DNA of 64,000 nucleotides from Kingdonia uniflora (lineage: Eukaryota; Streptophyta; Magnoliopsida; Ranunculales; Circaeasteraceae), in the NCBI GenBank assembly GCA_014058105.1, contig JACGCM010002435.1:310001-374000 (forward strand). The letters run 5' to 3'. The notes beneath the pieces are model-generated. The model was not told the origin of the DNA. It was given only the letters and a program-made list of their open reading frames with translations, and searched no databases. The translations under genes and the position numbers were made by a program. Position 1 is the stretch's first letter. Every line of letters begins with the position of its first letter. Shown piece after piece: positions 23,198-35,026 of this stretch.

Positions 23198-24295
23198 GAT
23201 CCTGTTTTACAGAGATGCTTCAGAGAAGAAGTAAATGGATGAAGTGGTTGTTGCTTTCTGTCTTATATTAAGCTTGTCTGATTAGTGTTGATGGTGATTG
23301 ATTGAGCATTCTAATTGGTTGATGCCACAATGTTTCGCTTTTAGATAATAATTTGATAGGTCAATTATTGTTTCTTGTAGGCGTAGATGTAGGTGTTTAT
23401 TAATTAATCCATCTTGTTTAACGCTTAATTATTCCGTTATTTGTTCTGTATGTTCTATGTTAAGCTGGAGTTGGTGTACATTTATAGGTGGGTCCAATGC
23501 CAATCAGCAAATAAGCTCCAGAATTTGGTTTTCCAGAAAAACTAAAGGAATTAGATGCCAAAGAATTTTACTTGAATTTAATATTTACAAAAAAAAAGGT
23601 AATGGTTGATGAACCAAAGACAGCATCACAGATGGCGAATTCCTCATTCCTAGTGTTCTCATTTGGCTTATTAAATTTCTCAACTTAACTTTTGTATTAG
23701 GCAGACATGCATGCAAAAAAAGATGAATGTTAGATGTCTGCAAGAAGCACTTATAACACTCAACCTTTGAAGTAGACGGAATACATCAGATGATCTGTCC
23801 CTGACATGTGCCTGAAAGATAATAAAGGACCATTTCTTTTTTCAAAAATTAATAATAATAATAACATTTAATTAAACACTAATAAAATGTAGCAACTCTT
23901 TCAAGGGGGCGTTATCAATGATGGCCTGAAAGCAATGCCCGTTGCAGACTCTTTAATAGTAATCTATTATTTGATTTTGCTGATTTTGCCCTATAAAAGA
24001 TTGACACGTTGATTTTCCGAAAATTTTAAGGTTGGGTCCCACACTCTCATGAAGTATTTCATTGTGTTTTTAAATAGTGTGGTTTTTGTTTTTTGTGATC
24101 AGGGAAGAAAAGATTTGACAACTAATGAAAGTCCACATCTTCTATTGGCCAAGTAGCAAAAATAGCAAACATGAATAACAACACTCCACATTCTTAATTT
24201 TAATTTTGCATTACAACTTAAAGATCCAAATTTGGAGTTGCATACTCACATATGGTACTTTTTGGACGGAAGAGGAGATCGTGGGAGTATCTCTA
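23198..24295. other. Intergenic spacer
   Basis: This is AT-rich sequence between the small minus-strand gene (its promoter side) and the left end of the PMD element. I see no gene or RNA in it. Confidence 0.6.
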
Positions 24296-24578
24296 GTAGC
24301 GGGTGTGGGTTTGGGTGTGAGCTCTGACACCCTGGCCCACCAAACCCACAACTCACACCCGACCTCTCCCAGTAGCCACTGTGAGTTGCCAACGTGGATT
24401 TTTTTTTTTTTTTTTTTAAATTTTAATTTTGAGGAGATTAAAACACCGTGCAGTGTTCCTTTTACCGCCGCTTCAACTATAAGTAAAACTCACTCCCAAC
24501 TCGACTATTTTCGCATTTTTACATCTAGCTCTCTCTCAAAATTCCTGGTAAAAAAATTGTGATTCTAACAAAATTAAA

Positions 24579-26754
24579 ATGCATATGCCAGAGGGAGAAC
24601 CATACCCTAGTACTATGCATGGGTTTAGAGAAACAAGAGATCTAGAGCATGCCGTAACTCGCTCGAGGTCCGGAAGGAAGAAAAAACGAGTGGAATTTGA
24701 AGATGTCCAATCCCAATCTATACCCAACCCAACCCAAGAAAACTTCCCGCGGATATGTATTACCCAACTCCCAGACGGAGTCAGTCACATCTATTACACA
24801 GGAAAAGAACTCACGGTAAGTTTTAGTGTAATTGTGAATTTGTTTTTTCCATAAATCAAGTGTTTGACAAAATGCCTCAATGAACAAAATCGGGATTCAA
24901 TGCATGTGCAAGGCACATTCACTATGGTGTTCAAAGTGTAGAAGGATATTGCCACAATTCTACCTGCAAGGGACGTCGTAGTAAATATTTTTCGGGCAGT
25001 TTATGGATATACGCTTGGGCAATTAAGATAATCAGCTAATTCAGGCGCTTACAGAGCGTTGGTGGTCAGCCACACACACGTTTCTGTTCCCTTGTGCGGA
25101 GATAAGGGTCACTCCTCTCGATTTCACTATGTTGATATCATTGTCAATCGGCCGATATCCGACAAAGATGCCGTATGACGACACATTGTCTATTTTATCC
25201 AATGCGAGGCAATTGCTCCCCAACATTGATTCTAGCCATATAAAGAGTGGGAACGTCAGCATTGCACATTTGAGGACGTACTTGACCGTCGCAACTGATC
25301 GGGAGGATGATATTTTTATTGCTCGTGTTTTTATCCGCTTCATGATGGGACATTTGTGGTTCCAAACGGCCAATAACACCGTCCCGCTTAGATATCTCGC
25401 GGCCGTTGTCGATTTGGACTCGGCTACCCAATATGACTGGGGTTTTGCTATTCTTGCTTCCCTGTACCATAGTTTGGATACCGCAGTCACAACCGGGGGT
25501 GCCATCACTGGATTTGTCCAACTTCTTACGGTACACTAACACTAACACTTTTTCCTTTTACAAATCAAATATCTTCCAATAAACATCTTAAATATAAATT
25601 ATTATTATTTTTTATGTTATTCCGAAATGCAGTATTCGTTCTACGAGTATTGTGAGGTTGGTCACTCTATAGTCAAGGAAGAGGTAAAGTTCTTGGCCTA
25701 TCCGCGTCTCAAAGCATGGGAGATGGGGAACAAGAGGAAAACAAATGACCAGACAACCAATCTATTTATTCTAGGGAGATACCATATTGATCACCGCACT
25801 GTTGAGACGATCACATGGGAACCTTGGTTAGATTCTGCAGTGTCTAAGATAGATGACGTATTGACTGCAAAGCTCCTATCCCGTAAAAGGATGCCACTTC
25901 AAGTACCAAACGGAAACTGTAAATATTACTTGAGGGATGCTAGAGGCAGTTGGAAGGCGAGGTGCGTATTCCTTTAGATCCTCCGCTTAGCATGTCGCCA
26001 CATATTAGTCCAGCGGCTTTACATGAGATGAGACAGGGCGGGTTCCTTGACTATGAGCAGTTTGTGGTAGGGGAAGAGCAAGAGACTTATGCCTCATACT
26101 GGGCTAAATAAACTTCGGAGGTAGGCCACATGTTGACAGATTCCCAGAGGATGCGGAATATAGATCTGTTCGGACCGACTACACTCAGAGCTGGTATTAT
26201 ACCCGTGGTGGTTACGCCAACGTCGGTTCATAGCGCGTCCCAGGACTTCAGTTTGCCTGGCGAGGCGAAGGGGCCAAACCCGGGGTGATACATGGAGTGG
26301 ACAGGACGACGTGAGATGCTCCCCATGGCCCGCTTGAGGGACCCGCCACCCATGTCTTCCTCCTACGGCGCAGAGGAGCTGTGGCACCTAACTCATGGTA
26401 TGCGGTGATTCGTCCTTACAGAGTCTGCGAGGGTCGCACAGAGGTTCAAGGAGTTGGAGGATGAGCTTGCTATTGCCCACAAGAAAATTGACAGTATAAA
26501 TCATCAGCTATATGCCCATGTAAGTAATTTATTTATGTATTTATTGCGGTGTTTTTTTCTTAATGTCATATTTATTTTGTCAAAATATTTATAAATTTTA
26601 TTTGTCCCGTTCAGGACCTACAACTGAGGAGGGGGCGTGACGTACGGGTGATGCTACTACCATCTGGATGTGGCGCGAGGACGAGGCAGCGTGGATCTGG
26701 TCCGCGAACCAGGGGAAGTGGTATTAGCCGCAGGGGGCGGGGGTACTGGAGATG
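24579..26754 (+). pseudogene. Plant mobile domain (PMD, MAIN-like) protein gene, decayed
   Basis: Fragments in three frames match the family. From 24,579 comes a short N-terminal exon (MHMPEGEPYP...PDGVSHIYYTG) ending at a possible donor near 24,814. Next is the PMD core from about 25,040 to 25,530, with ALTERWWSATHTFLFP, VTPLDFTMLISLSIGRYP and VPLRYLAAVVDLD. It continues after a likely intron (25,531-25,632) with YSFYEYCEVGHS and ITWEPWLDS. Beyond 25,970 the frame shifts (PLDPPLSMSPHISP, FLDYEQFVVGEEQETYASYW), then meets an in-frame stop in AAATAA near 26,110. The C-terminal tail is Arg/Gly-rich (RRGRGYWR, stop at about 26,754). The order matches MAIN-like PMD proteins, but stops and shifts make this copy non-functional. 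It lies inside an element with inverted ends. Confidence 0.7.
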
Positions 26755-27121
26755 ATTCTTAGTAGTTATAGGTGTTTTATAGACGATGTAGAAGCTCAAC
26801 TATGATTATGTAGATGATTCTGAGTAGGCGATGTTTTGGATGTTCTTAATGTTCATTAGCCATGATTACCTAATATTGTAATTGACTGAAGTTTTTTGGT
26901 GTTTGGGAGAATTTTTTCAATATCCATTCGAATAAATTGCTTATTGAGGTGTAGATGACCAGTGTGAGTTTTTTCAATGTCTATTCTAACAGAACCAAAT
27001 TCTATTCAAACAAAATTGTCACTGAGGTCGAATAGAAATATAGATTCGCCATTTGGGGAGAACGTAGAGGTTCTCCTCTGCTCTGTAATTGGTTTTTGGG
27101 AAGAAGTAGCTAGGGAGTGTT

Positions 27122-27285
27122 GATCAACATAATTGAGATTGGAGGAGTTTAGATTACCGCGTGGTATTCCTTTTACCGCCCGGATCAACATAATTGAGAT
27201 TGAAGAAGTTTAGATTACCGCGCGGTATTCTTTTTACCGCCCGGATTTTCCGGGCGGTAAAAGGAATACCACTTGATAATCTAAA
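27122..27285. repeat. 61-bp direct repeat joined to a 38-bp palindrome (ACCGCGCGGTA motif)
   Basis: Two 61-bp direct copies lie at 27,122-27,182 and 27,183-27,243 (both start GATCAACATAATTGAGATTG and end TTTACCGCCCG). The end of the second copy (27,208-27,245) is mirrored at 27,248-27,285, giving a hairpin with arms of about 38 bp, about five mismatches and a 2-bp loop. A related segment (AACACCGTGCAGTGTTCC then TTTTACCGCC) lies at the left side of the same element near 24,440. This looks like subterminal repeats of the PMD element. Confidence 0.8.
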
Positions 27286-27713
27286 CACCGCCAAACTCAT
27301 TTTTTTTAGTGTGAGCTCCTCACACTCGGTTGAGTTACTGTAGCGCCAGGTCACCCAACTCACACCCAAACAGTTGCTGCTGGGAGACTCCAAAATGTGG
27401 GTTTGAGTATGGGTTTTCAAACCCAACTCAACCCACACCCTGCTGCTTTGCTCTGATAAACTTGAATCTTAGATCATCAGTGACATGTCCGGCTTGGAGT
27501 TGCTCCCTTCTAGCTAAGGGGTTAAGATGTAGGTGAGTCCAAACTTGGCCCAACTCACAACTGATGCGGACCTGGTCTAATACTAGGTGAGCTCAAACCT
27601 TAACTCCAACAGTAGATGCTCACAAAATTCTCTATTCTTTTTGAATAACTTATTCTTTTGAGCTCCTTCTCAACTATTTTATGCTGAATACTCTAGTTCC
27701 AAAACAAGTGTGC

Positions 27714-27758
27714 ATTTTTATTTTTTTTTTATTTTTTTTTATTTTTTTTTATTTTTTT
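27714..27758. repeat. Low-complexity (A T9)n tract
   Basis: This is a run of ATTTTTTTTT units with a 10-bp period, about four copies, roughly 500 bp upstream of the remorin start codon. Confidence 0.85.
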
Positions 27759-28263
27759 CCCAAGTAAATCATACGGTGCCCCTTATTTCTTCGCTGTGTT
27801 CCTTTCCTCGGCGAAAACGTGAGAACGACAACAAAAGGGTGCAGTACTTGCCTGAAAGCAAAATGACAGAAGTGAGTACTGCTTGCTTCCATCCAGCAAC
27901 AGCCTGTGATTCATCAGACATATCACAGAAGCTTCACCAAAACATTTCAAAACAAAAAAAAACCCCCACAAAATAGCACTTTTATTTCTCAGTTTTTGAA
28001 ACACACCCTCACTCATTTCACCTACCAAAGTTGAAACTCACCCTATTTTCATTTTCTTATTGTAACTGTTCCTGCATTTTGAGGCTGAGAGAGAGACTTG
28101 CTTCTCATATGCGTTTCTTTTACCTCTTTCAGAGAAATAGTTTCTTTGGTCAGACATATTTGTTGCAAATTTCCAAATTTCTTCCTTGTTGAGTGAGTAC
28201 TAGTTCCTTTCAACACTCATTTTCCCTCAAAATAAACATATTTGAGTTTCCTTCACATTAACT

Positions 28264-31142
28264 ATGATTCAAACAGGACATTTTGTTCAAGAAACAAGAG
28301 ATTCCTTTAACCCCAAATCAGTTATCTTCTCTAACCCTCTCTTAAGCATGGATCTCAAGAGCCCCAAGTGTTTTTTTTCATCCAGCAAGGTACAGAACTT
28401 AAACCCCATTTTGTGTGTTGTTGTTTTGCTTCTCCCTTTGGGGTTTAACTTTGATTGTTGTTGTTTTTGTTTCAGGAACCAACACCGTTAGAGGGGAACA
28501 GTAGTAATATCTTTAGCAAAAACAATGGAGACCCTTTTGGAGATACCTTCCCTGATCCACTTTGCAAGCTCAATCTCAAAGAAACATCAGACTTTGTTAA
28601 GGCTTTTCCAATGAGTAGTACTAGTACTAGTAGTAGTAGTAGTAACAATAGTAGTACTGAAACAAGAGGTCTTATTGTTGAGACTAGTTCACTTAATAGT
28701 AGAAGAGATGGAGTGATTTCAGCTCAACAAAGAAGACTAGAAGCTCCTTCAACTCCAGGTAGACCTGTTTTCAGTTTTAATGTTGGAAATCTCTCCAGAA
28801 AGAGCTTCCCTTCAAAGTGGGATGATGCTGAGAAATGGCTCATTAGTAGCTCTTGCCATGAATCACCTGCCCATATCTTAAAACCCCACTTAGAACCCTC
28901 AAAGGTGGTGTTGTCAAAGCAGCATTATGATGTTTTTCAGCCAAAGGGAGAGACCTTTGCAGAGAAAGCAAGGGTTAATGAAGACAAAGTTTCCAGAGTG
29001 GTTTCAAGCTTTCAAAGACCTGTTGCTTTGGATCCTCCCAACTCAGGTTTTAATGGGGGTTCTGCAGAAGTACTTCTTAAAGGTTGGATCTTTTACTTCA
29101 ATTACTCTTCCCCCAATTTGTGCTTGTCTGTTCTCTTAGATAGCCAATAAAATGCTTCTTGATGTTTACCATTCTACTGTTGTTTATTTGATTATGAGAT
29201 TACCCAAAATTTATTTAGTTCCATTTTCATGTTTCTCAAATTTTTCTATGATGATTTATTGATAAACCCCCATATGAGAACATGAAAATATTCTGTTTTG
29301 GCTCAATAATGTGATCTAGTTTCTTAGATTCAAGTGTACCTAAAAGGATTCAAAGGCATTTATTTGTGATTTCAATGTGCATTTGCTTAACAAACAAACT
29401 AAATAGATAGTTTTTCTGAAATGTCATGTAGTCTTTTTTGTTTCATCACATATTGGTTTGCTTTGCTAAGCTCCCAACTGGTATTTCACTGCAGATAAAT
29501 TTACAGACAATGTAGACCCAATTTTCCCAAACTTCAGGTTTACAGAACCATCTAAAGAGGGGTTTCTCTTCAGAAACTCGGCTTGTGAAGCAATGAAAGA
29601 TGCTGCTACTAAAGTGTTTCCTCAACAAGCTCAGCACAGAGACATTGGGACTGAAATGACACCTTTAGGAAGCTCAACTACTTCTAGATGTCACACACCG
29701 TTTAAGACCTCTTCTCCGGCAAGGCACAATACTCCAGCTGACCGATCAGGTCCGATAGGAACCTTAGATACCACCAACACTAACAACAGCAGCAACACTA
29801 TCGATATCTCTGAGCTTCAGGAGTGCCACTTTGCAAAACTTGAGCTAGGGACACAGTTTGATTCGGTTGTGTCGAACTGGAGTTCAAGGGAAGAAGAAGA
29901 GGAGGAGATATCAAAGAGCTTGAGACATTTCGAAAAGACGAGCAGCGGGTGCCGTAAGAATATCATGGACTACCGCGCTTCAGTGCGTGAAGAAGAGGAA
30001 AAGGCCAAGTCTTGTATCAGGTTAATGAGGTTTGAATTTGCAAGAACTTTGGTTGTTCAAATAGCAGCATTGCCTGATTTTCGTTGTTAATGCTCTTTAA
30101 TCCTATTGTTTGTGTATGGTGGTGCAGATATCGAAGGGAAGAAGCAAAGATTCAAGCTTGGGTCAATCTCCAAAGTGCAAAAGCAGAAGCACAATCAAGA
30201 AAGCTTGAGGTAGTTATGTCTTTTCTTCAGTTTTGAAATCCTGGGGTTGTCTCTTCATGTTTTCAAGAAGTAATTCCTCCTGAATACCACAAAATTATTT
30301 GATGCTAGATAATTTCCTACTACCCCACCTTACTCTAAATCTTGCAATTAAGAATCAACGGAAGTTAAACTTTGGGATTTTATAACCATGAGACTCATTT
30401 TTAGGCTCGCATAGGCCATACCTACCTAATTGTGGTATGATGTGACCAGAATGAAAGCTTGTCTTGCTCCATCATTTTTTAATTCCTAGAGCCTCTCAAA
30501 TCTCCCACACTTTTATACTGTTTTTCTTTCTTACTTTGTTTTTCATACTTGTCTCTTCATCAACCCAATCTAACTAGGTTTCCCCTACAAGAATCATATA
30601 CTTTGACACAAGTCAATTGTATCAGTACCAACCCCATGTGAAAGTTCATTAAGATAATCCTAAAAAGGTGCAAAAGAGCATGTAAGAACAATGAAGCCTC
30701 TTGAAATTAATAAAATGGTAGGGGCTGCTTGCTTATCAGGATATTTGTTTGTTCTTTTTCACTTTCAAAGCTAGGGACATCTATATTTTCTTCTAAAACC
30801 TATGATCATGTTCCCATTCTTTCTATCCTTGTCACATTATAGGTCCTGTATGTGTAGATATGCGTTTTTTTTCATAAACCAGTTCTTATTTGTTTTTGTT
30901 TTCAGGTGAAGATACAAAAGATGAAATCAAATTTAGAAGAGAAGCTAATGAAGAGAATGTGTTTAGTTCATAGAAAAGCTGAGGAATTAAGATTGGCAGC
31001 TCAACTACAACACTCACAGCAAATCCAAAGAGGCACTGAACAGCAACAACAAACACAAAGGATCAAGAACCCACACCACTCTTGCATTTCAGATCACACC
31101 TCTTGTGGTTGCTTCCCTTGTAGTAACCACCATCACATCTAA
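28264..31142 (+). CDS. Remorin family protein (group-6-like), five exons
   Basis: Exons are 28,264-28,389, 28,476-29,082, 29,495-30,020, 30,128-30,209 and 30,906-31,142 (TAA), with GT/AG borders and one open frame of 525 residues. The long N-terminal half is Ser-rich and disordered-looking, with TPGRPVFSFNVGN, WDDAEKWL and a TEMTPLGSSTTSRCHTPF block typical of the long-tailed plant remorins. The remorin C-terminal coiled-coil domain spans about residues 380-500 (YRREEAKIQAWVNLQSAKAE, then KLEVKIQKMKSNLEEKLMKR). The protein ends with CGCFPCSNHHHI, a Cys cluster matching the palmitoylated RemCA-type anchor that ties remorins to plasma-membrane nanodomains. Start choice: I took the first ATG; an in-frame ATG at 28,348 is an alternative. 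Remorins act as membrane scaffolds in signalling and defence; this one's partners are unknown. Confidence 0.93.
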
Positions 31143-32860
31143 AACAAGGAAACACTGAAAAACCGAAAGGAGACCAAGAAGAAAGGACAGATTCCTGGTT
31201 TAGAAGTATTGGAGTCTAGTGGTTGTTTGATTGAGGAGTCAGGTGTAGGAAAGAAGAACAGTTGAATTCTTTCCTACACCTGAAGGCATGCATAGTAGTG
31301 CCTTGTGTGAGTTTGATGTAAGGACTACCCTCAAGTCTCAAACAGTTTTAGGGTCTGCAATTCATGCAGAGAGCCCATGTGAGTGAGCCCCCCCCTGTAT
31401 GTATATGTTGGTGAGAAGTTAATATTGTAGAGGCTATGATCATTTTCTCTCTATCTTAATATTCATCAATTCTCTTTCCTTTGAGAAGTTTTGTTGGTTC
31501 GAAATTTTGTGTCCCGTCTGGTGGCCGATAGTGTGAAAGCAAATATAGCTAACATTGTAGGAACTAATCAAGCCTCACTTGGTGTGGCCAAAGTGGGGAA
31601 AATGCAGAGACAACCATATCCTGGCCAGAATAGATGGGCTCGATTGTTGTTTGTCCAGGCGGACCAACATGGCGTTGGATTGGTTTTTATTTATTTCTAT
31701 GGATATGCTTTGAAATGCGTTATGGAGGCATTAAATCTTGTAAACTCTGCTTGGTTCGCTGCATAGGAGTACAAATGCACACCCTTGCGGTGTTCACATT
31801 TGCGGGTTGATTGGCGCTAGCTTGCATTGCACCAGCTTGGGTAAAATAAATCCTTAACAAATGACCTGCATCCTCTTACACTTGAAACACTACTGCAGCA
31901 CCTTGCCTTCCATGCGATTTGAGAATCGCAAAAAAAAAAAAAAAAAAGAAGAAGACCAAAACCAAAAATCCAAAAAATAGAAAAGCTGCAGTTCACTCTC
32001 TTGTTTGTACAATTAAACCTTCCTCCTTTGCAAGTTAGAGATACGGAGGTAAATCATGATTTACTTGTACTTCCTCATAGATATGAGATTGATTGATATT
32101 TGTTAATTCAATTAGACCCCTCTTATCATTGTTTATATGTGTATTTGATTTATTCTAATTTAGATTGATGGTTGCTTAGGAAAATTTGGTTTGGGCTGTT
32201 GCAGTTTATTTTTGATTGTTGGGATTTTAGAAAATTGGAGGACTTGGGGTGATGGGATAGCTGATTTGTTGATTCAGGTGTTGGGGGTTTGGTTTACATC
32301 ATTAGATATTCCTTTTAGTGTTTGATTCTCTCTTTGCATAACCTTTTTTTTTTTTTAGTAGTGGGTGAAACTAAACATGAATTAGAAATCTATCATATTT
32401 GATTTTATTGCTATGAAGTAGTATATCTATAAAGTATTTATTCGATCCCAATGGAGTATTAATCTTTACATTTATGATTTTTTGTTTGTTTGAAGATGGA
32501 CCGCAATGACAATGAAGTTCATAAAAATAATGTCATAGTTCTTGCTAGTGCAACTACAGCCTGCAATGTATCTTCTGTTAGACACCCCATTTTGGAACCG
32601 CTGCAACCGCTAACAGCAACTATATCCGTGGACACCCCTTTTTAGAACACCTTCCTAGACACCCCATTTTTTAGAACGCCTAAAGAAGTTTTAAATGTAT
32701 GGATATGATCTCTTTATTATGTAAAACATCCTTAAAAAAAATCAAGTCATTCCGACATTTCTATTAGCATTAAAAAGATTTTTAAATTATTCTGTATTGT
32801 TCCTACTTTTAGCTGTCGATTTTATCCCAATTTTGATGTTATGTTTTATGATGTAAGAAT
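31143..32860. other. Remorin 3' flank and spacer
   Basis: The first 300-350 bp are probably the remorin 3' UTR. An open frame at 31,491-31,766 has no recognisable product. There is an A18 run near 31,930 and a doubled GACACCCC(A)TTTT motif near 32,580-32,670. No gene is supported. Confidence 0.6.
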
Positions 32861-32861
32861 G

Positions 32862-33062
32862 TCCTAATAATTTACAGGTACGATCTAATAATAATTTACA
32901 GGTATGATCTAATAATAATTTACAGGTATGATCTAAATGATAAGGAGATCACATCCATACAGATAAAACATCTTAAAACATCTTTAGGGGTTTCAAAAAT
33001 TGGGGTTTCTACAGGTATGATCTAATAATAATTTACAGGTATGATCTAAATTTACAGATATG
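32862..33062. repeat. Degenerate 24-bp tandem repeat (ATAATAATTTACAGGTATGATCTA)
   Basis: Units ending TTTACAGGTATGATCTAA recur at about 32,870, 32,895, 32,920, 33,010 and 33,035, partly interrupted by unrelated sequence at 32,940-33,005. This is a minisatellite-like block in the spacer. Confidence 0.8.
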
Positions 33063-33520
33063 ATCCTCTATATATATATAGTCCAAAATTATTACATGGT
33101 ACCGGAAATTTGCTAGGACATTTGCTAACCTTGAGTTAGTAATACTGCTATAATAAAGGTCATTATTGATAAATTTTCAGTCACTATTTACTCTGATATT
33201 AAGCCTGAGGCTAGTTTCACATGAAACATCTTAAAGATGCTTTATCTCGAATGAGATATTGATCCATTGGGTATAACTTCCAACAACGTACTAGTCCAAA
33301 ATATCAAAGTTTATAATCCGATACTTATAATTTGCCACCCAAGCTGAGTTTTGTATTATGGTTCTTTTTAGAAGTTTGGTTCGGATTAAAACCTCCCTCT
33401 AATTAAGGATAAAAACTAGGGCTTTTCACTGTTCCAAATAGATAAGGTAATTTCCGCGGTAAAGCTAGATTCTCTCTCAAACAAAACAAATGGCAGGGAA
33501 AGGCAACAAGGTATAAGATT

Positions 33521-34165
33521 GGGGAGCTTTATAAGCAATGAGATATTTTTGTAACTACAAGGAGATATAAAAAATTATAATTTTTTTGGAGAGGCAAGGC
33601 GAGGGACCCACAGTGAAAATAGAAGTCTCTCTCCTCTTTGTTCTTCTCTTTCATCTCACTGGGTCACCTTATGTGGCTTTACCCCTGATATCATATGAGC
33701 ATGCCCACCCCAAACAGGCATAAGATTTTTTTTAATGCAAGGTTCAGATTGTTCTTAACAGGCTCCTGGGAAAAAGGCCAGTATTGATCTATGGAAGGTA
33801 TAGTATTCATGGTAGAAAGAACTTAAAGCATCATAAGGAGAAGAAATAGACTGGAGAGTTGGCGTTTCTTGGAAATGTTTAGATAATATACGAGCATCTA
33901 CTACATGGTGTTCCGACAACTACTTTACGGGAAACTCTAGAAATTTGTTATATCTACTTTGGGAAAACACACATGTATTTAGAGATCTAGGTTTTATTTT
34001 CATTTGAATATCAATGTTTATACAGTGAGATGAAAGAGAAGAACAAAGAGGAGAGATACTTTTATTTTCACTGTGGGACCCTCACTTTGCCTCTCCAATT
34101 TTTTTTTGTAATTTTTTATATCTCCTTGTAGTTACAAAAATATCTCCTTGCTTATAAAGCTCCCC
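33521..34165. mobile_element. Foldback (long inverted repeat) element, 645 bp
   Basis: The left arm 33,521-33,661 (GGGGAGCTTTATAAGCAA ... TTTCATCTCACTG) is matched in reverse complement by 34,023-34,165 (CAGTGAGATGAAAGAG ... TTATAAAGCTCCCC) with few mismatches. The loop is about 360 bp. AAGATT lies directly left of the left arm and 3 bp right of the right arm, possibly remains of a target duplication. There is no coding capacity. If transcribed it would form a near-perfect hairpin of about 140 bp. Confidence 0.85.
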
Positions 34166-34440
34166 TACAAGATTTTGTATTTGATTTGACTTCACCTCAC
34201 TTTACTGGTTGTTGTTACCTAATAGAAATTAACCAACAAAATACTTTTTAATACAATCCTACCTAAATGGAGTCCAACACAACAATGCTCCCTTAATGAA
34301 TACTTTGTACCACCAAATGCCTCCTTTTACCCCTACCTCAAAAGTCAAAGCAACTTGTCCTCCTTACACTAGTCACATTACAAAAAAAAAACTTATTTTA
34401 TCTCTCCAATATCAACACATACAAAAATAATACTGTCTCT

Positions 34441-34900
34441 TTCTCTCCACACACTTTCTCACTCTACCCATTCTCTCTTTTATATACCCCAATTTCTCAC
34501 CACTTTCATCATCTTTCGAAATCAAAACTTAACGCAAATTAGTTTTCGATCTTGTCAAAAATTTAAAATTTTGGGGAAACTTCGATTGAAAAGAATCACT
34601 ACGGGCATATAGTTGATGAATTAGTGCAAGTAGAAGGTTTAATTCTAAGCCGATGCAAATGGCGATGAAAATTCATTTGATTTTTGACTTCGATGCACCT
34701 AGTAAATCATCCGATTATGTCGAACCGGCGGTAAAATCGTGGTTCAAGAGGTTATTTAAACTGCCGAAGTGTGATTTTGGCGAAGTTGTTAGAGAAATTC
34801 GTAAAGATGTTTTTTTTTTTTTTTTTTTTTTTTTTCTGAAGTTGGGTGAATACAAAGTTATTTTGAAATTAATGCAATGTGTTTTATATTCTTAGACAAA
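34441..34900 (+). pseudogene. Promoter plus first-exon-like gene fragment, copy A, inside the inverted-repeat element
   Basis: A CT-rich stretch and TTTTATATACCCC (34,479-34,491) look like a plant core promoter. About 160 bp downstream a frame starts at 34,653 with MQMAMKIHLIFDFDAP, continues YVEPAVKSWFKRLFKLPK and FGEVVREIRKD, then runs into a T-rich insertion at about 34,809-34,836. The source gene is not recognised. Partial copies recur at 36,300-36,480 and 36,485-36,690. Confidence 0.45.
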
Positions 34901-35026
34901 AAATGTAATAAATGACATAAAGTTTACCAATAAATGACAAAAAATGTAATAAATAGCATAAAGTTCAATAATACATGATAATTCGGTTGTTTAAGGGGAT
35001 TTTTTTGTAATATCTTCTATCATGGG

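Larger units (their letters stand above)
24296..27440 (+). mobile_element. PMD-carrying DNA-transposon-like element with imperfect terminal inverted repeats
   Basis: The left end (about 24,296-24,390: GGGTGTGGGTTTGGG, then TCTCCCAGTAGC) and the right end read on the minus strand (about 27,440-27,340: CAGGGTGTGGGTTGAG, then TCTCCCAGCAGC) match in the same order. They therefore form imperfect inverted ends of roughly 100-140 bp. Between them lie a decayed plant-mobile-domain gene and repeats of an ACCGCGYGGTATTCY-TTTTACCGCC motif. PMD genes are known to be tied to plant transposons, including Mutator-like and other elements. No transposase is visible and I found no clear target duplication, so the superfamily is left open. 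Confidence 0.5.

Noticed and set aside
24206..24562. A 118-codon frame over the left end of the PMD element
   Set aside because: It spans the inverted end and an oligo-T run and has no resemblance to a protein family.
31491..31766. A 91-codon open frame downstream of the remorin gene
   Set aside because: It has no recognisable domain, sits in the remorin 3' flank, and its composition is not different from other chance frames here.
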